From JBFJKD01 sp041600415 (GTDB lineage: Bacteria; Pseudomonadota; Gammaproteobacteria; Pseudomonadales; Porticoccaceae), in contig JBFIKF010000005.1 of NCBI GenBank assembly GCA_041600415.1, positions 293,866 through 357,865 on the forward strand: DNA of 64,000 nucleotides, in the 5' to 3' direction. Positions 25,125-34,146 of the stretch are shown here, piece after piece; the stretch's first letter is position 1, and each line of letters starts with the position of its first letter. The position numbers and the translations under genes are program-made. Under the pieces are notes generated by a model, which was given only the letters and a program-made list of their open reading frames with translations, had not been told where the DNA came from and searched no databases.

Positions 25125-28100
25125 ATGCCGAAACGTACCGATTTGCACAGTATTCTGATTATTGGCGCGGGCCCAATCGTTATTGGGCAGGCGTGCGAAT
25201 TCGATTATTCCGGGGCGCAGGCCTGTAAGGCTCTGCGGGAAGAGGGCTATCGGGTCATTTTGGTGAATTCCAATCCGGCCACCATTATGACCGATCCGGC
25301 CATGGCCGATGCCACCTACATCGAACCGGTGGAATGGCGCACAGTTGCACGAATTATAGAGAAAGAACGCCCCGACGCGATCTTGCCGACCATGGGCGGG
25401 CAAACTGCACTCAACTGCGCTCTCGACCTGGCCCGAGAAGGGGTGCTGGACAAATATCATGTCGAACTGATCGGTGCCACGCAGGACGCCATCGACAAGG
25501 CTGAGGATCGGGAGCGGTTTGACAAGGCGATGAAGGCCATTGGTCTGGAAACGCCTAACTCGGTGATTGTGCATAGCCTGGAAGAAGCGCTGCAAGTGCC
25601 CGACCAGTTTGGTTTTCCGTGCATTATTCGTCCCTCGTTTACCATGGGTGGATCGGGGGGCGGTATCGCCTACAACCGGGAGGAATTTGAGGAAATCTGC
25701 CGTCGGGGGCTGGATCTGTCGCCCACCAATGAGTTGCTGATCGACGAGTCGCTAATCGGTTGGAAAGAGTTCGAAATGGAGGTGGTGCGGGACAAAAACG
25801 ACAACTGCATCATTATCTGTAGTATCGAAAACTTCGATGCCATGGGTATACACACTGGCGATTCCATTACCGTGGCGCCAGCGCAAACCCTGACGGACAA
25901 GGAATACCAGATTATGCGTAACGCCTCGATTGCGGTGTTGCGCGAGATTGGAGTAGAGACCGGCGGCTCCAATGTGCAGTTTGCGGTAGATCCCGCCACG
26001 GGCCGTTTGGTGGTGATCGAAATGAATCCCCGGGTTTCGCGCTCCTCCGCCCTGGCGTCCAAGGCAACCGGTTTTCCGATTGCCAAAGTCGCGGCGAAAC
26101 TTGCGGTGGGTTACACTCTGGATGAACTGAGTAACGAAATTACCGGTGGTGCGACTCCGGCCTCGTTTGAACCCAGTATTGACTACGTAGTGACCAAAGT
26201 GCCGCGCTTTGCGTTCGAGAAGTTCAGTCAGGCTAACGCGTTATTGACCACGCAAATGAAATCCGTGGGCGAGGTCATGGCTATTGGTCGTACCTTTCAC
26301 GAGTCGATTCAAAAAGCCCTGCGCGGCCTCGAGGTGGGTGTATCCGGATTTGATCCCATTATCGAAGATGACGGTGAGGCGGGGTTAAGTGAAATCCGCG
26401 GGCAATTGGCCAACGCCGGGGCCGAGCGCATCTGGTACCTGGGCGATGCCTTTCGCCGCGGCATGACTGTCGATGAAATCTATGCCCTGACCGCTATAGA
26501 CCCCTGGTTCCTGGTGCAAATTCAGGACCTCATCAGTACCGAAAGAGATCTGATCGGGCGCCCGCTGTCGAGCATGGATGCGGCCGTGATGCTCGCCTTA
26601 AAGCGTAAAGGTTTTGCCGACCGCCGGTTGGCAGATGTGTGGGGTATCAGTGAGCGGGAGGTGCGCGAACGCCGTTGGGAGCTCGGCGTGCGCCCGGTGT
26701 ACAAGCGCGTGGACACCTGCGCTGCCGAATTTGCCACGGACACCGCTTATATGTATTCCACCTACGAGGAGGAGTGTGAAGCGGCGCCCTCGAACCGCGA
26801 CAAAATTCTGGTGCTGGGCGGCGGGCCCAACCGTATTGGTCAGGGTATTGAATTTGACTATTGCTGTGTACACGCGGCCCTGGCAATGCGCGAAGACGGC
26901 TATGAAACCATAATGGTTAACTGTAATCCGGAGACCGTTTCCACGGATTACGACACTTCGGACAGATTGTATTTTGAGCCAGTGACACTGGAAGATGTTC
27001 TCGAAATCGTCGCTCTGGAAAAACCGGTGGGTGTGATTGTGCAGTTTGGCGGTCAGACCCCGCTCAAATTGGCCCGGGATCTGGAGCGAGCCGGAGTGCC
27101 AATTATCGGCACGACGCCCGATGCTATTGATCGCGCGGAAGATCGCGAACGCTTTCAGCACATGATCGAAAAGCTCGGCCTGCTGCAGCCCCCCAATGCC
27201 ACCGCCCGCTCCCCCGAGGCCGCAGTTGCGAACGCGCAGAAAATTGGTTATCCGCTGGTGGTGCGTCCATCCTATGTACTGGGCGGGCGCGCTATGGAGG
27301 TTGTGTACAGCGAAGAGGAGTTGCGTCGCTATATGCGCGATGCGGTCGACGTGTCCAACGATTCGCCAGTGCTGCTGGATTATTTTCTGTCGTCGGCGGT
27401 CGAGGTAGATATCGACGCAGTTGCCGATGGCGAACAGGTGGTGATTGGCGCCATTATGCAACATATTGAACAGGCGGGTATACATTCCGGCGATTCCGCG
27501 TGTTCACTGCCTCCCTACAGTTTACCAGCGCAAGTGCAGGACGAAATGCGCGCGGTCGTCAAAGCTATGGCCAAAGAGCTCGATGTCAGAGGGTTGATGA
27601 ATGTGCAGCTGGCCTGGCAGGATGACAAGGTATATGTGATTGAGGTAAACCCCCGGGCGTCGCGTACAGTACCGTTCGTATCCAAGTGCATCGGTGTATC
27701 GCTGGCAAAAATTGCGGCGCGCTGTATGGCGGGACGCTCGCTTGCCGAGCAGGGTTTTACGCAGGAAATTATTCCAGTCTATTTTAGCGTCAAGGAAGCA
27801 GTGTTTCCGTTTAATAAATTTCCTGGGCACGATCCGATTCTGGGTCCAGAAATGAAATCTACTGGCGAAGTCATGGGTGTAGGTGTGACATTTGCGGAGG
27901 CCTACGCCAAAGCACAACTTGGTGCAGGGGATGAAATTCCGCGGCGGGGTACGGCATTTTTGAGTGTGCGCGAGCAGGACAAGTCCGAAGTAGTGGGTGT
28001 TGCCCGGCGTCTTGCTCAGCAGGGTTTCAAGCTGGTGTCGACGCGGGGAACCGGGCAGTTGATTCTCAATGCGGGGCTCAAAGTAACACTGGTTAACAAG

Positions 28101-28349
28101 GTCAAGGAGGGTCGCCCGCATATTGTAGATATGATAAAAAACCGCAAAATCGATTTGGTGGTGAATACCACGGAGGGCCGTCAGGCGATCGCGGATTCGG
28201 CAACCATTCGCTCCAGTGCAGAAGCGCAGGGGGTCTATTACACCACCACGCTGGCGGGTGGCGACGCAGTCTGTCTGGCGCTGGAAAGCAAAGCGGCGAT
28301 TACCGTGCGTACCCTGCAGGAAATACATGGGGAAAGTAAGCGTGGCTAA
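25125..28349 (+). CDS. carB: Carbamoyl-phosphate synthase large subunit
   Basis: 1074 residues, the standard length. There are two homologous ATP-grasp halves. The first starts KRTDLHSILIIGAGPIVIGQ and the second KILVLGGGPNRIGQGIEFDY (~560). Each is followed by its ATP-grasp core (IIRPSFTMGGSGGGIA; VVRPSYVLGGRAMEVV). The C-terminal ~140 residues are the MGS-like allosteric domain. It makes carbamoyl phosphate from bicarbonate, ammonia and two ATP. Its stop lies inside the start of greA. Confidence 0.98.
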   Translation: MPKRTDLHSILIIGAGPIVIGQACEFDYSGAQACKALREEGYRVILVNSNPATIMTDPAMADATYIEPVEWRTVARIIEKERPDAILPTMGGQTALNCALDLAREGVLDKYHVELIGATQDAIDKAEDRERFDKAMKAIGLETPNSVIVHSLEEALQVPDQFGFPCIIRPSFTMGGSGGGIAYNREEFEEICRRGLDLSPTNELLIDESLIGWKEFEMEVVRDKNDNCIIICSIENFDAMGIHTGDSITVAPAQTLTDKEYQIMRNASIAVLREIGVETGGSNVQFAVDPATGRLVVIEMNPRVSRSSALASKATGFPIAKVAAKLAVGYTLDELSNEITGGATPASFEPSIDYVVTKVPRFAFEKFSQANALLTTQMKSVGEVMAIGRTFHESIQKALRGLEVGVSGFDPIIEDDGEAGLSEIRGQLANAGAERIWYLGDAFRRGMTVDEIYALTAIDPWFLVQIQDLISTERDLIGRPLSSMDAAVMLALKRKGFADRRLADVWGISEREVRERRWELGVRPVYKRVDTCAAEFATDTAYMYSTYEEECEAAPSNRDKILVLGGGPNRIGQGIEFDYCCVHAALAMREDGYETIMVNCNPETVSTDYDTSDRLYFEPVTLEDVLEIVALEKPVGVIVQFGGQTPLKLARDLERAGVPIIGTTPDAIDRAEDRERFQHMIEKLGLLQPPNATARSPEAAVANAQKIGYPLVVRPSYVLGGRAMEVVYSEEELRRYMRDAVDVSNDSPVLLDYFLSSAVEVDIDAVADGEQVVIGAIMQHIEQAGIHSGDSACSLPPYSLPAQVQDEMRAVVKAMAKELDVRGLMNVQLAWQDDKVYVIEVNPRASRTVPFVSKCIGVSLAKIAARCMAGRSLAEQGFTQEIIPVYFSVKEAVFPFNKFPGHDPILGPEMKSTGEVMGVGVTFAEAYAKAQLGAGDEIPRRGTAFLSVREQDKSEVVGVARRLAQQGFKLVSTRGTGQLILNAGLKVTLVNKVKEGRPHIVDMIKNRKIDLVVNTTEGRQAIADSATIRSSAEAQGVYYTTTLAGGDAVCLALESKAAITVRTLQEIHGESKRG

Positions 28350-28818
28350 TATTCCGATGACCGTGGCAGGAGAAGCCGCGCTGCGGGCGGAGCTTGACGT
28401 GCTCAAGAAAACCGAACGGCCGCGTATTATTCAGGCTATTGCCGAGGCGCGTGCCCATGGAGATCTGAAGGAAAATGCCGAGTACCACGCAGCCCGCGAA
28501 CAGCAGGGTTTTGTGGAAGGGCGTATTCAGGAGATTGAGGGCAAACTCAGCCAGGTGCAGGTGATTGATATCACTAAAATCCCGAAAGCCGATCGCGTCA
28601 TATTTGGCGCTACGGTGACCATCGTCAATGTGGATACCGATGAAATCTTGCGCTACAAAATAGTCGGCGACGATGAGGCCGATGTAAAACTGGGTAAAGT
28701 TTCCTATCAATCACCGGTGGCGCGGGCCCTGATTGGTAAACAGGTTGACGATGTGGCTGTGGTCAAAACGCCGTCGGGTGTGGTCGAGTACGAAATCGCC
28801 GATGTCGAATACCAATAA
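28342..28818 (+). CDS. greA: Transcript cleavage factor GreA
   Basis: 158 residues from a GTG that overlaps the carB stop by 8 bases (GGGGAAAG upstream). The N-terminal coiled coil has the tip acidic pair in HGDLKENAEYHAAREQQ (D and E enter the RNA polymerase secondary channel). The C-terminal FKBP-like domain has YKIVGDDEADVKLGKVSYQSP. GreA rescues backtracked polymerase. It is translationally coupled to carB; in relatives yhbY usually follows, but here an 8.5-kb block intervenes. Confidence 0.97.
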   Translation: MANIPMTVAGEAALRAELDVLKKTERPRIIQAIAEARAHGDLKENAEYHAAREQQGFVEGRIQEIEGKLSQVQVIDITKIPKADRVIFGATVTIVNVDTDEILRYKIVGDDEADVKLGKVSYQSPVARALIGKQVDDVAVVKTPSGVVEYEIADVEYQ

Positions 28819-29064
28819 AATATGGCCATCCAGAGTGCGAGCGGCCCGATTCGGGCTGGCGCAATAATCGTCAGCCGGAATTTATACTCAAAAGCGGGCA
28901 CCTGGTTTCTTCGCAAGCCCACTTAAATCGCCGCGTTCGAACTGGAATAGTGATTTACAAATACCCTAAACTGCCCTGGGCAGGCCCTCGCGCCCTGCCG
29001 AGGTTATCACGTGGCTAGCTAGAAAATACGGGAGTGCCAATCAATCGCTTTAATCAAGCATCAT

Positions 29065-29778
29065 TTGCTAACCGGCTCTGGCCGCGCTTCTCAATTGCCT
29101 CGTAAAATCGCTTTGTGGGTACTGGTTGTGCTGATGCTGGTGCCGGTAATCGCTATTGCCCACAATATTTCCGGCGCTAACGCCAGTTTTGTGCAGGGAC
29201 TGTCTGGCTCTGCGCCTGTGCCGTTTATGTATCTGGGCGCCAAGCATATGGTGACCGGCTACGACCATATTCTGTACCTGCTGGGTGTGGTGTTTTTTCT
29301 GGGTAGATTTCGCGATGTACTTATTTGTGCAACCCTGTTCACCCTGGGCCATAGCATCACCTTGATGGGCGGTGTGTTGATGAATATAAATGTCAATGCA
29401 TGGCTGGTGGATACGGTGATAGGACTGTCTGTTGCTTACAAGGCGTTTGAAAATATCGATGGATTTAAACAGGTGTTCGGTGTCCAGCCGGGGGCCCGGA
29501 TCGCGGTATTTATCTTTGGTCTGTGCCACGGACTGGGCTTGGCGACCAAAGTGCAGCAACTGTCCCTGTCATCGGACAGTCTTCTTACTAATATGTTGAG
29601 CTTTAATATTGGCGTTGAAACCGGGCAGGCAATGGCGCTAACGATCATTGTGTTGATGTTACTGCAATGGCGTCGGCGCAACGAATTTCAGCACCATGCA
29701 TTTATTGCCAATACGCTACTGATGAGTGCTGGTTTTGTGCTGGCGGGTTATCAATTTGCTGGTTATTTGTGGAATTAA
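29065..29778 (+). CDS. HupE/UreJ-family membrane protein
   Basis: 237 residues from a TTG, with an N-terminal signal-anchor. About six or seven membrane segments carry the family signature YLGAKHMVTGYDHILYLLGV, FTLGHSITL, and FGLCHGLGLA. The His/Asp residues in membrane segments fit metal (nickel/cobalt) passage, shown for some HupE/UreJ proteins, though many members lie far from any nickel enzyme, as here. It pairs with the next gene (25 bases), which is another membrane-anchored protein. Confidence 0.85.
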   Translation: MLTGSGRASQLPRKIALWVLVVLMLVPVIAIAHNISGANASFVQGLSGSAPVPFMYLGAKHMVTGYDHILYLLGVVFFLGRFRDVLICATLFTLGHSITLMGGVLMNINVNAWLVDTVIGLSVAYKAFENIDGFKQVFGVQPGARIAVFIFGLCHGLGLATKVQQLSLSSDSLLTNMLSFNIGVETGQAMALTIIVLMLLQWRRRNEFQHHAFIANTLLMSAGFVLAGYQFAGYLWN

Positions 29779-29803
29779 TCGAAAGTAATTGCGAGTGTTG
29801 AAA

Positions 29804-30400
29804 ATGCACACAAAGGGATCGACAATCAGCGCGCAGCAATCCCGTCGCGCAAAAATTTTACTAGCCACCCTGGCGGCATTGTGTGTCGCCGTATTAATGC
29901 TGTTAACGATTATTCTCCCCGCAGAGTTTGATCGCGATCCGTTGGGCGTTGGCGAGGCGTTGGGCATCAAGGGGCTGTCAAGGCAGCCGCAAATAGAGGT
30001 GGTGAGAAACGAAAAAACCGGTTACCAAGTCGATGCCGTTACGTTTGAGTTGTTACCCTTTGAATTTGTCGAGTATAAATACCGATTACACGAGGGCGGC
30101 GCAATACTCTATAGCTGGAACGCGACAGCGATGGTTGCGTTTGATTTTCATGGTGAACCGGATATTGGTCCGGAAGGGTTCGCGGAAAGTTACCGCATTG
30201 GCAAGGCCGATCAAGAACAGGGCACATTCATTGCACCTTTTGGCGGCATTCACGGCTGGTTCTGGGAAAATCGCGGTACGCACCCCGTCACCGTAACGTT
30301 AACCACGTCGGGTTTTTACTCCATTTCTTTGTTATTTCGCGACGGACTGGTCAGAGAACAACGTATCAACGAAGACGCCGTACGGGACGCTGCACCTTGA
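29804..30400 (+). CDS. Membrane-anchored protein of unknown function next to hupE-like gene
   Basis: 198 residues from the ATG at 29804. One membrane anchor (ILLATLAALCVAVLMLLTIIL) near the N-terminus follows a short basic stretch. The remaining ~150 residues are predicted outside the cytoplasm, beta-rich, with FEFVEYKYRLHEGGAILYSW and PFGGIHGWFWENRG. The latter has the look of the small 'transmembrane anchor' proteins often encoded beside HupE/UreJ-like genes. I recognise no catalytic motif. The pairing suggests it serves the HupE-like transporter. Confidence 0.7.
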   Translation: MHTKGSTISAQQSRRAKILLATLAALCVAVLMLLTIILPAEFDRDPLGVGEALGIKGLSRQPQIEVVRNEKTGYQVDAVTFELLPFEFVEYKYRLHEGGAILYSWNATAMVAFDFHGEPDIGPEGFAESYRIGKADQEQGTFIAPFGGIHGWFWENRGTHPVTVTLTTSGFYSISLLFRDGLVREQRINEDAVRDAAP

Positions 30401-30418
30401 TTGATCGAAAGGTGCAGC
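30389..30418. terminator. Hairpin between convergent genes
   Basis: GCTGCACCTT, loop GATTGATCGA, AAGGTGCAGC: 10 perfect pairs overlapping the stop codon of the left gene. No T tract follows, so termination is uncertain, but it sits between the ends of two convergent genes. Confidence 0.45.
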
Positions 30419-30471
30419 TACGACTTTTCTGTTGAAGGGTGAACAATGGTTTTTCACAGTTACCCGGGGTT

Positions 30472-30975
30472 TTATTGTTTTTCTGGACCCTGTATGCCAG
30501 GGCTTTCTTCGCCCTGAATGTATACGGCGTGGCAAGACGAGCACACGCGATAAATTTGCCCACCCGCATCAAATAATGCCTCTGCGTCGCGCTCTGCCGC
30601 AGCAGACATCGCTAATTGCCCCGCCGCGACCAGACCCAGCGAATAATCCTGCCAGTCATTGTGATCGCGCGCCAGGCCAGGCATTAGCAGCAAATTTCCG
30701 CTTTCAGCGACAACGGCTGCACTGTGTTGCGCCGCCAGCCAGCCGGCGTCGGTGGTTGGCGTCAGATCCTGCGTACCCGCCGCGGTAATAATACTGCCGG
30801 CTGCGCCCCACACCTGATCCGCGGCCGGATCGAGCACCCACTGCATCAGATGTTTGACATCCCCGGTTGGCTGGAACGGCATTGCCTGGTTGTGCGGCAT
30901 TTGCGATGCGGGTTGCTCCGACTGGCCACAGGCGCTGAGTAGCAGCGCTATCAATATATACCCGGCGTGACGCAT
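30472..30975 (-). CDS. Cytochrome c lipoprotein, class II (c'/c556)-like
   Basis: 167 residues with a lipoprotein signal peptide (MRHAGYILIALLLSAC), Cys16 being the acylated residue. The mature protein is helical, and the heme motif CSSCH lies near the C-terminus (145-149). That is the position found in class II cytochromes c (cytochrome c', c556) rather than class I. A Met in the first helix (HLMQWV) could be the sixth ligand. It would be a membrane-tethered periplasmic electron carrier or heme sensor. It is followed on the same strand by a DUF6152 gene 15 bases upstream in transcription order, so the two are likely cotranscribed. Confidence 0.78.
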   Translation of the reverse strand: MRHAGYILIALLLSACGQSEQPASQMPHNQAMPFQPTGDVKHLMQWVLDPAADQVWGAAGSIITAAGTQDLTPTTDAGWLAAQHSAAVVAESGNLLLMPGLARDHNDWQDYSLGLVAAGQLAMSAAAERDAEALFDAGGQIYRVCSSCHAVYIQGEESPGIQGPEKQ

Positions 30976-30990
30976 TGGTTTATCTCTAAC

Positions 30991-31458
30991 TTAATTAGTT
31001 CCGGTGGGATCCGCGCCGTCATCCGGCGCGCCGGTACCCGACGAACCCATAAACATTTTCTTGCCATCGGCAAGTGTAATGTTTCGACCATTGGCGCTGT
31101 TGGAGCGATCTTTCGCCTGATAGCCTTCGACTACAATCTCGGTGCCAATGGCGATAGAGCGCTTGTTAATGCCGCGTCGCAGCAGGGTGTTGGGCGTGCC
31201 GCCTTCAATTCTCCAGGCCTCTTTCGAGCCATCCTCTTTGGTGACTTCGATATGAAACCAGGCATGGGGGTTTACCCATTCAATACGAGTAACGGCGCCC
31301 CGTAACACCAACGGGCTGTTGGCATCGAACTCAGCACCAAAAGCGTGGTGTGCGTTTAATTGCGCTGGTGTCGAAACAGTCAGCATTATTGCGATTGCGA
31401 GGGTCAAGCCGGAAGCCGTAACAATTTTTTTCCATGACGTGGTCATTATTTCGCGCAT
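30991..31458 (-). CDS. DUF6152-family exported protein
   Basis: 155 residues with a signal peptide (cut near NAHHAFGAEF). The mature core HHAFGAEFDANSPLVLRGAV, then WVNPHAWFHIEV, RIEGGTPNTLLRRGI and NGRNITLADGKKMFMGSSG is the pattern I know as DUF6152. The family is exported and small, with a beta-barrel (OB-like) look and no known activity. It is repeatedly found near cytochromes, DUF6644 proteins and the HPDLNGVW-type proteins, all of which are present here. The His-His after the signal cleavage could bind metal. Confidence 0.8.
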   Translation of the reverse strand: MREIMTTSWKKIVTASGLTLAIAIMLTVSTPAQLNAHHAFGAEFDANSPLVLRGAVTRIEWVNPHAWFHIEVTKEDGSKEAWRIEGGTPNTLLRRGINKRSIAIGTEIVVEGYQAKDRSNSANGRNITLADGKKMFMGSSGTGAPDDGADPTGTN

Positions 31459-31527
31459 AGTATTGATCTCGTGTTAAGTGTCGTGCTTGGTGAGCGGTGG
31501 ATTTGGTGCGTGCTTGCTGGCCTCGGC

Positions 31528-32382
31528 CTAGTCGAGCGGTTTCACCCGCAAATGTCCGTAAAGCAATTCTTCCACAAATTCGACACACTTGAAGTCCAGA
31601 AGTTGCGCGTTGGCTTCCATGCGCCGATACAGCGGCATGCTTATTTTCCAGGGTCTGGTAAACGTTTCCGGGTCGGTGATGGTCGCCTCGTAGTGCAAGT
31701 GATTGGGTCCCATTGGCGTGTAGCGTTCGACCACATGCATCTGGTCGCTGTGGTGATTGCCGGAGCGATCCAGCCAGGTATCCGCATTTAACCCGGTGAC
31801 ATTGATAACCAGCGTGTCGCCATCCCAGGATGCGACGGACTGCCCCATCCAGCTATCAACGGGCGCTGGCCCCGGATCTTTGGTAAAGATGTCGCGCACC
31901 GCGCCAGCGTACTGATACGCAATGAACACCGAATCGTCACCCTGAAAAATCTGGAACGGGTATGGCATATAAGTCGCCCGCGGAACGCCGGGTAGATAAC
32001 ATTTTATTTCGGGATCGCGCTCCAGCCAGTGGCGCTGATTCTCCTGTTTAATGGCCAGGGCCTCAGGTTTATAGGGTATTTTACCTCCCTCAACCACCCC
32101 CAGCCCGGGGGGCACTGCGCCCACCGCGCCCAGTTTGAGCGTTTCTTTTGCGGGAATCGGCCCGGCGGGACCATCGCGCAGGGCCAGGGATGGGCGGGCC
32201 ACGTGGATTTCCAGGTCGTAGTGGGCTTCGTTGAGTGCCTGCCATACGCCGTTAAGATCAGGGTGGACCCCGTCTGCCGCACGCGGTGCCTTGTAAGCGG
32301 CATCCGCAGCGAAAACGAACGTCGGTAGCACAGCCAGCAGCGATAACAAGGTTATCATTCGCACTGCTTTAATAATGTTAAA
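31528..32382 (-). CDS. Exported protein of the 'HPDLNGVWQ' family, paralogue A
   Basis: About 284 residues from the ATG at 32382, with signal peptide MFNIIKAVRMITLLSLLAVL ending FVFAADA. Recognisable stretches are DGVHPDLNGVWQALNE, ASWDGDTLVINVTGLN, and VVERYTPMGPNHLHYEATITDPETFTRPW. The same three elements occur in the gene at 34147-35241, so the two are paralogues. No function is known to me. The shared beta-strand and DP-x-T-F-T elements suggest an outer-surface beta-structure. It is transcribed toward the DUF6152 and cytochrome genes. Confidence 0.75.
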   Translation of the reverse strand, partial: FNIIKAVRMITLLSLLAVLPTFVFAADAAYKAPRAADGVHPDLNGVWQALNEAHYDLEIHVARPSLALRDGPAGPIPAKETLKLGAVGAVPPGLGVVEGGKIPYKPEALAIKQENQRHWLERDPEIKCYLPGVPRATYMPYPFQIFQGDDSVFIAYQYAGAVRDIFTKDPGPAPVDSWMGQSVASWDGDTLVINVTGLNADTWLDRSGNHHSDQMHVVERYTPMGPNHLHYEATITDPETFTRPWKISMPLYRRMEANAQLLDFKCVEFVEELLYGHLRVKPLD

Positions 32383-32661
32383 CATGAGTATCAGATTCCC
32401 GGAAGTTGTAACCAAGGGTAGTAGGATATACTAACCGGTATGTCTGTGGAAAGCTGCGGTGGATGCCCACAGCGGAGGATAAGTAAACTGCGCCCTGGCA
32501 GTCATTGGTGGCTGGACGGACGCCGACATTAATTCCTTGCGCGCGCGTCGCGTTATTTTTAGTGTGAACACTTGCGCGATGTCAATTGCGTGCTGGCGGA
32601 GCGGTGGTCGATAATCACACCAGTTGCGGCGCAATGCCACCAAACAGGGGAAAATATAAAG

Positions 32662-33240
32662 ATGTTCAATGAGTTGCTACTGGAATTTGCAATGTGGCTC
32701 GACACCTTTGAGTCGAGTACCGACCTGCACGAGTCGTTGTACATGTATGCGTGGGTGGAAACCACGCACGTGCTAACGCTGATACTTTTTCTTGGCATGT
32801 TGTTGGTGATCGATCTAAGGTTGCTGGGCGTGGCGTTCACCGAGATCGCAGCTTCGAAAATTGTCGAGCGACTGGATAAACCGATGCTACTCGGTTTCGT
32901 CGTTATGGTGATCAGTGGCGCCTTGCTATTCTACGCCATTCCCGTGAGGTCAACACAAAGCGTCTGGTTTCGCATCAAAGTGGTGTTGCTAATCGCTGCA
33001 GGCATCAACGCATTACTGATTCGCAGAATGACCCGGTCCTCGGGTTTGGCGTGGGACAACGACCCCGTGCCACCGCGGCGCATACGGGTCGGGGCTGGAC
33101 TCTCTCTGGGACTGTGGACATTGGTGATCGCCGCGGGCCGGTCGATGGCCTACGATTGGTGGGATTGTAGTAAAGCTGATCTGCCCTATTTTATGTACTG
33201 GGCGGCTGGGTGTGTCAACGAACTGGCAGCATTCGAATAA
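32662..33240 (+). CDS. DUF6644-type membrane protein, paralogue 1
   Basis: 192 residues from the ATG at 32662 (AGGGGAAAA upstream). The start LLEFAMWLDTFESSTDLHES, followed by ETTHVLTLILFLGMLLVIDLRLLG, is typical of DUF6644 proteins. Five or so membrane segments follow, including RIKVVLLIAAGINALLI. The conserved H in VETTHVL and H in DLHESLYMYAW could bind heme or metal; this is speculative. It is the first of three membrane genes reading rightward (32662-33986). Confidence 0.8.
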   Translation: MFNELLLEFAMWLDTFESSTDLHESLYMYAWVETTHVLTLILFLGMLLVIDLRLLGVAFTEIAASKIVERLDKPMLLGFVVMVISGALLFYAIPVRSTQSVWFRIKVVLLIAAGINALLIRRMTRSSGLAWDNDPVPPRRIRVGAGLSLGLWTLVIAAGRSMAYDWWDCSKADLPYFMYWAAGCVNELAAFE

Positions 33241-33317
33241 TAATCGGGCGTAGGGGACCTGTTAATCACAGACTCTGAAAGATAGTTCACACGAGGGCCC
33301 TGAGGGGAGAAAAAAAG

Positions 33318-33839
33318 ATGGATGTAGTATTTATTTTTGAGTGGCTCGACGGGTCGATGCTGGCTGACTTTTCCAAGTCGTCCTCCGGTGTTTTTGCAGG
33401 GGTGCAAACCGTGCATATCGCCAGCATGGTGGTGTTGGGAGGCATGTTGCTGCTCGGAGACTTACGCATGTTAAATGTGGTTTTAACCGAGGTGCCGTCG
33501 CAAACTATTATCGAAAACACCAGAAAGTGGATCTACCTGGCACTGGCATTCATAGTTCTTTCCGGCATTTATGAGGCGTCTGCGATCGCCATGAAGCTTG
33601 CTTACAATTCATTTTTCTTTGCGAAAATGGCGGGCTTGGCCATGGGTATATTTTTTGTATTGAGTATTCGCAGCGCTGTTTATCGTCGGGCGCCAGGTCT
33701 TGTTTATGCGCAGGGATCGAACGCGGCCCTGCAACAAACGGAAACGGTGCGGCCGTGGATCGTTAAGCTGGTCGCCGTCGCCAATCTGGCCATATGGTTT
33801 AGCGTTGCTGCTTCCGGTCGCTGGATCGGTTTTTCCTGA
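33318..33839 (+). CDS. DUF6644-type membrane protein, paralogue 2
   Basis: 173 residues; GGGGAGA lies before the ATG. It has the same plan as its left neighbour: a soluble N-terminal stretch, then VQTVHIASMVVLGGMLLLGDLRML with the conserved His, and four more membrane segments ending LVAVANLAIWFSVAASGRW. Because the two proteins are similar but not identical and adjacent, they may form a heteromeric membrane complex. It is separated from the first by 77 bases and from a 42-codon membrane gene by 18 bases. Confidence 0.8.
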   Translation: MDVVFIFEWLDGSMLADFSKSSSGVFAGVQTVHIASMVVLGGMLLLGDLRMLNVVLTEVPSQTIIENTRKWIYLALAFIVLSGIYEASAIAMKLAYNSFFFAKMAGLAMGIFFVLSIRSAVYRRAPGLVYAQGSNAALQQTETVRPWIVKLVAVANLAIWFSVAASGRWIGFS

Positions 33840-33857
33840 GTTTGTGAGAGAGCGAAA

Positions 33858-33986
33858 ATGACAACGAAAACATTGGGTAAAGTGGCGGTCTTTTTTTCGG
33901 TAGCCATTATAGTTGGCTGGAGCATCTACTGGGTTGTGCAGGTGCAGGACGTTCTGGATTTGCTGGAAATGGCTAACGCGCCGTAG
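33858..33986 (+). CDS. 42-residue single-span membrane protein
   Basis: A short frame beginning MTTKTLGKVAVFFSVAIIVG, with one membrane helix and a short acidic tail (QDVLDLLEMANAP). GAGAG lies before the ATG. It starts 18 bases after the DUF6644 paralogue 2 stop, so it probably belongs to the same transcript and may be a small subunit of that complex. It is supported by position and composition only. Confidence 0.55.
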   Translation: MTTKTLGKVAVFFSVAIIVGWSIYWVVQVQDVLDLLEMANAP

Positions 33987-34090
33987 CGTGGGTATTTTAT
34001 TACCGCTGTCTTTGGTCGGGAGGTTGAATAGAAGTCAGGGTGTGGCGTAATAGACGGGATAATATTTCCAAAAGAGTCAGTTCACTGCTC

Positions 34091-34120
34091 GCTCCACCTC
34101 TGGCCGTTCAGAGGTGGAGC
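34091..34120. terminator. Strong hairpin between convergent genes
   Basis: GCTCCACCTCTG, loop GCCGTT, CAGAGGTGGAGC: 12 perfect pairs. It lies between the rightward membrane genes and the leftward paralogue B gene, so it can serve both strands; neither side has a strong T tract. Confidence 0.55.
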
Positions 34121-34146
34121 GCAGGGGCTACAGATTCAGTGAACGT

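Noticed and set aside
24588..25595. 335-codon minus-strand frame across carA/carB
   Set aside because: It is antisense to two universally conserved genes and lacks a family.
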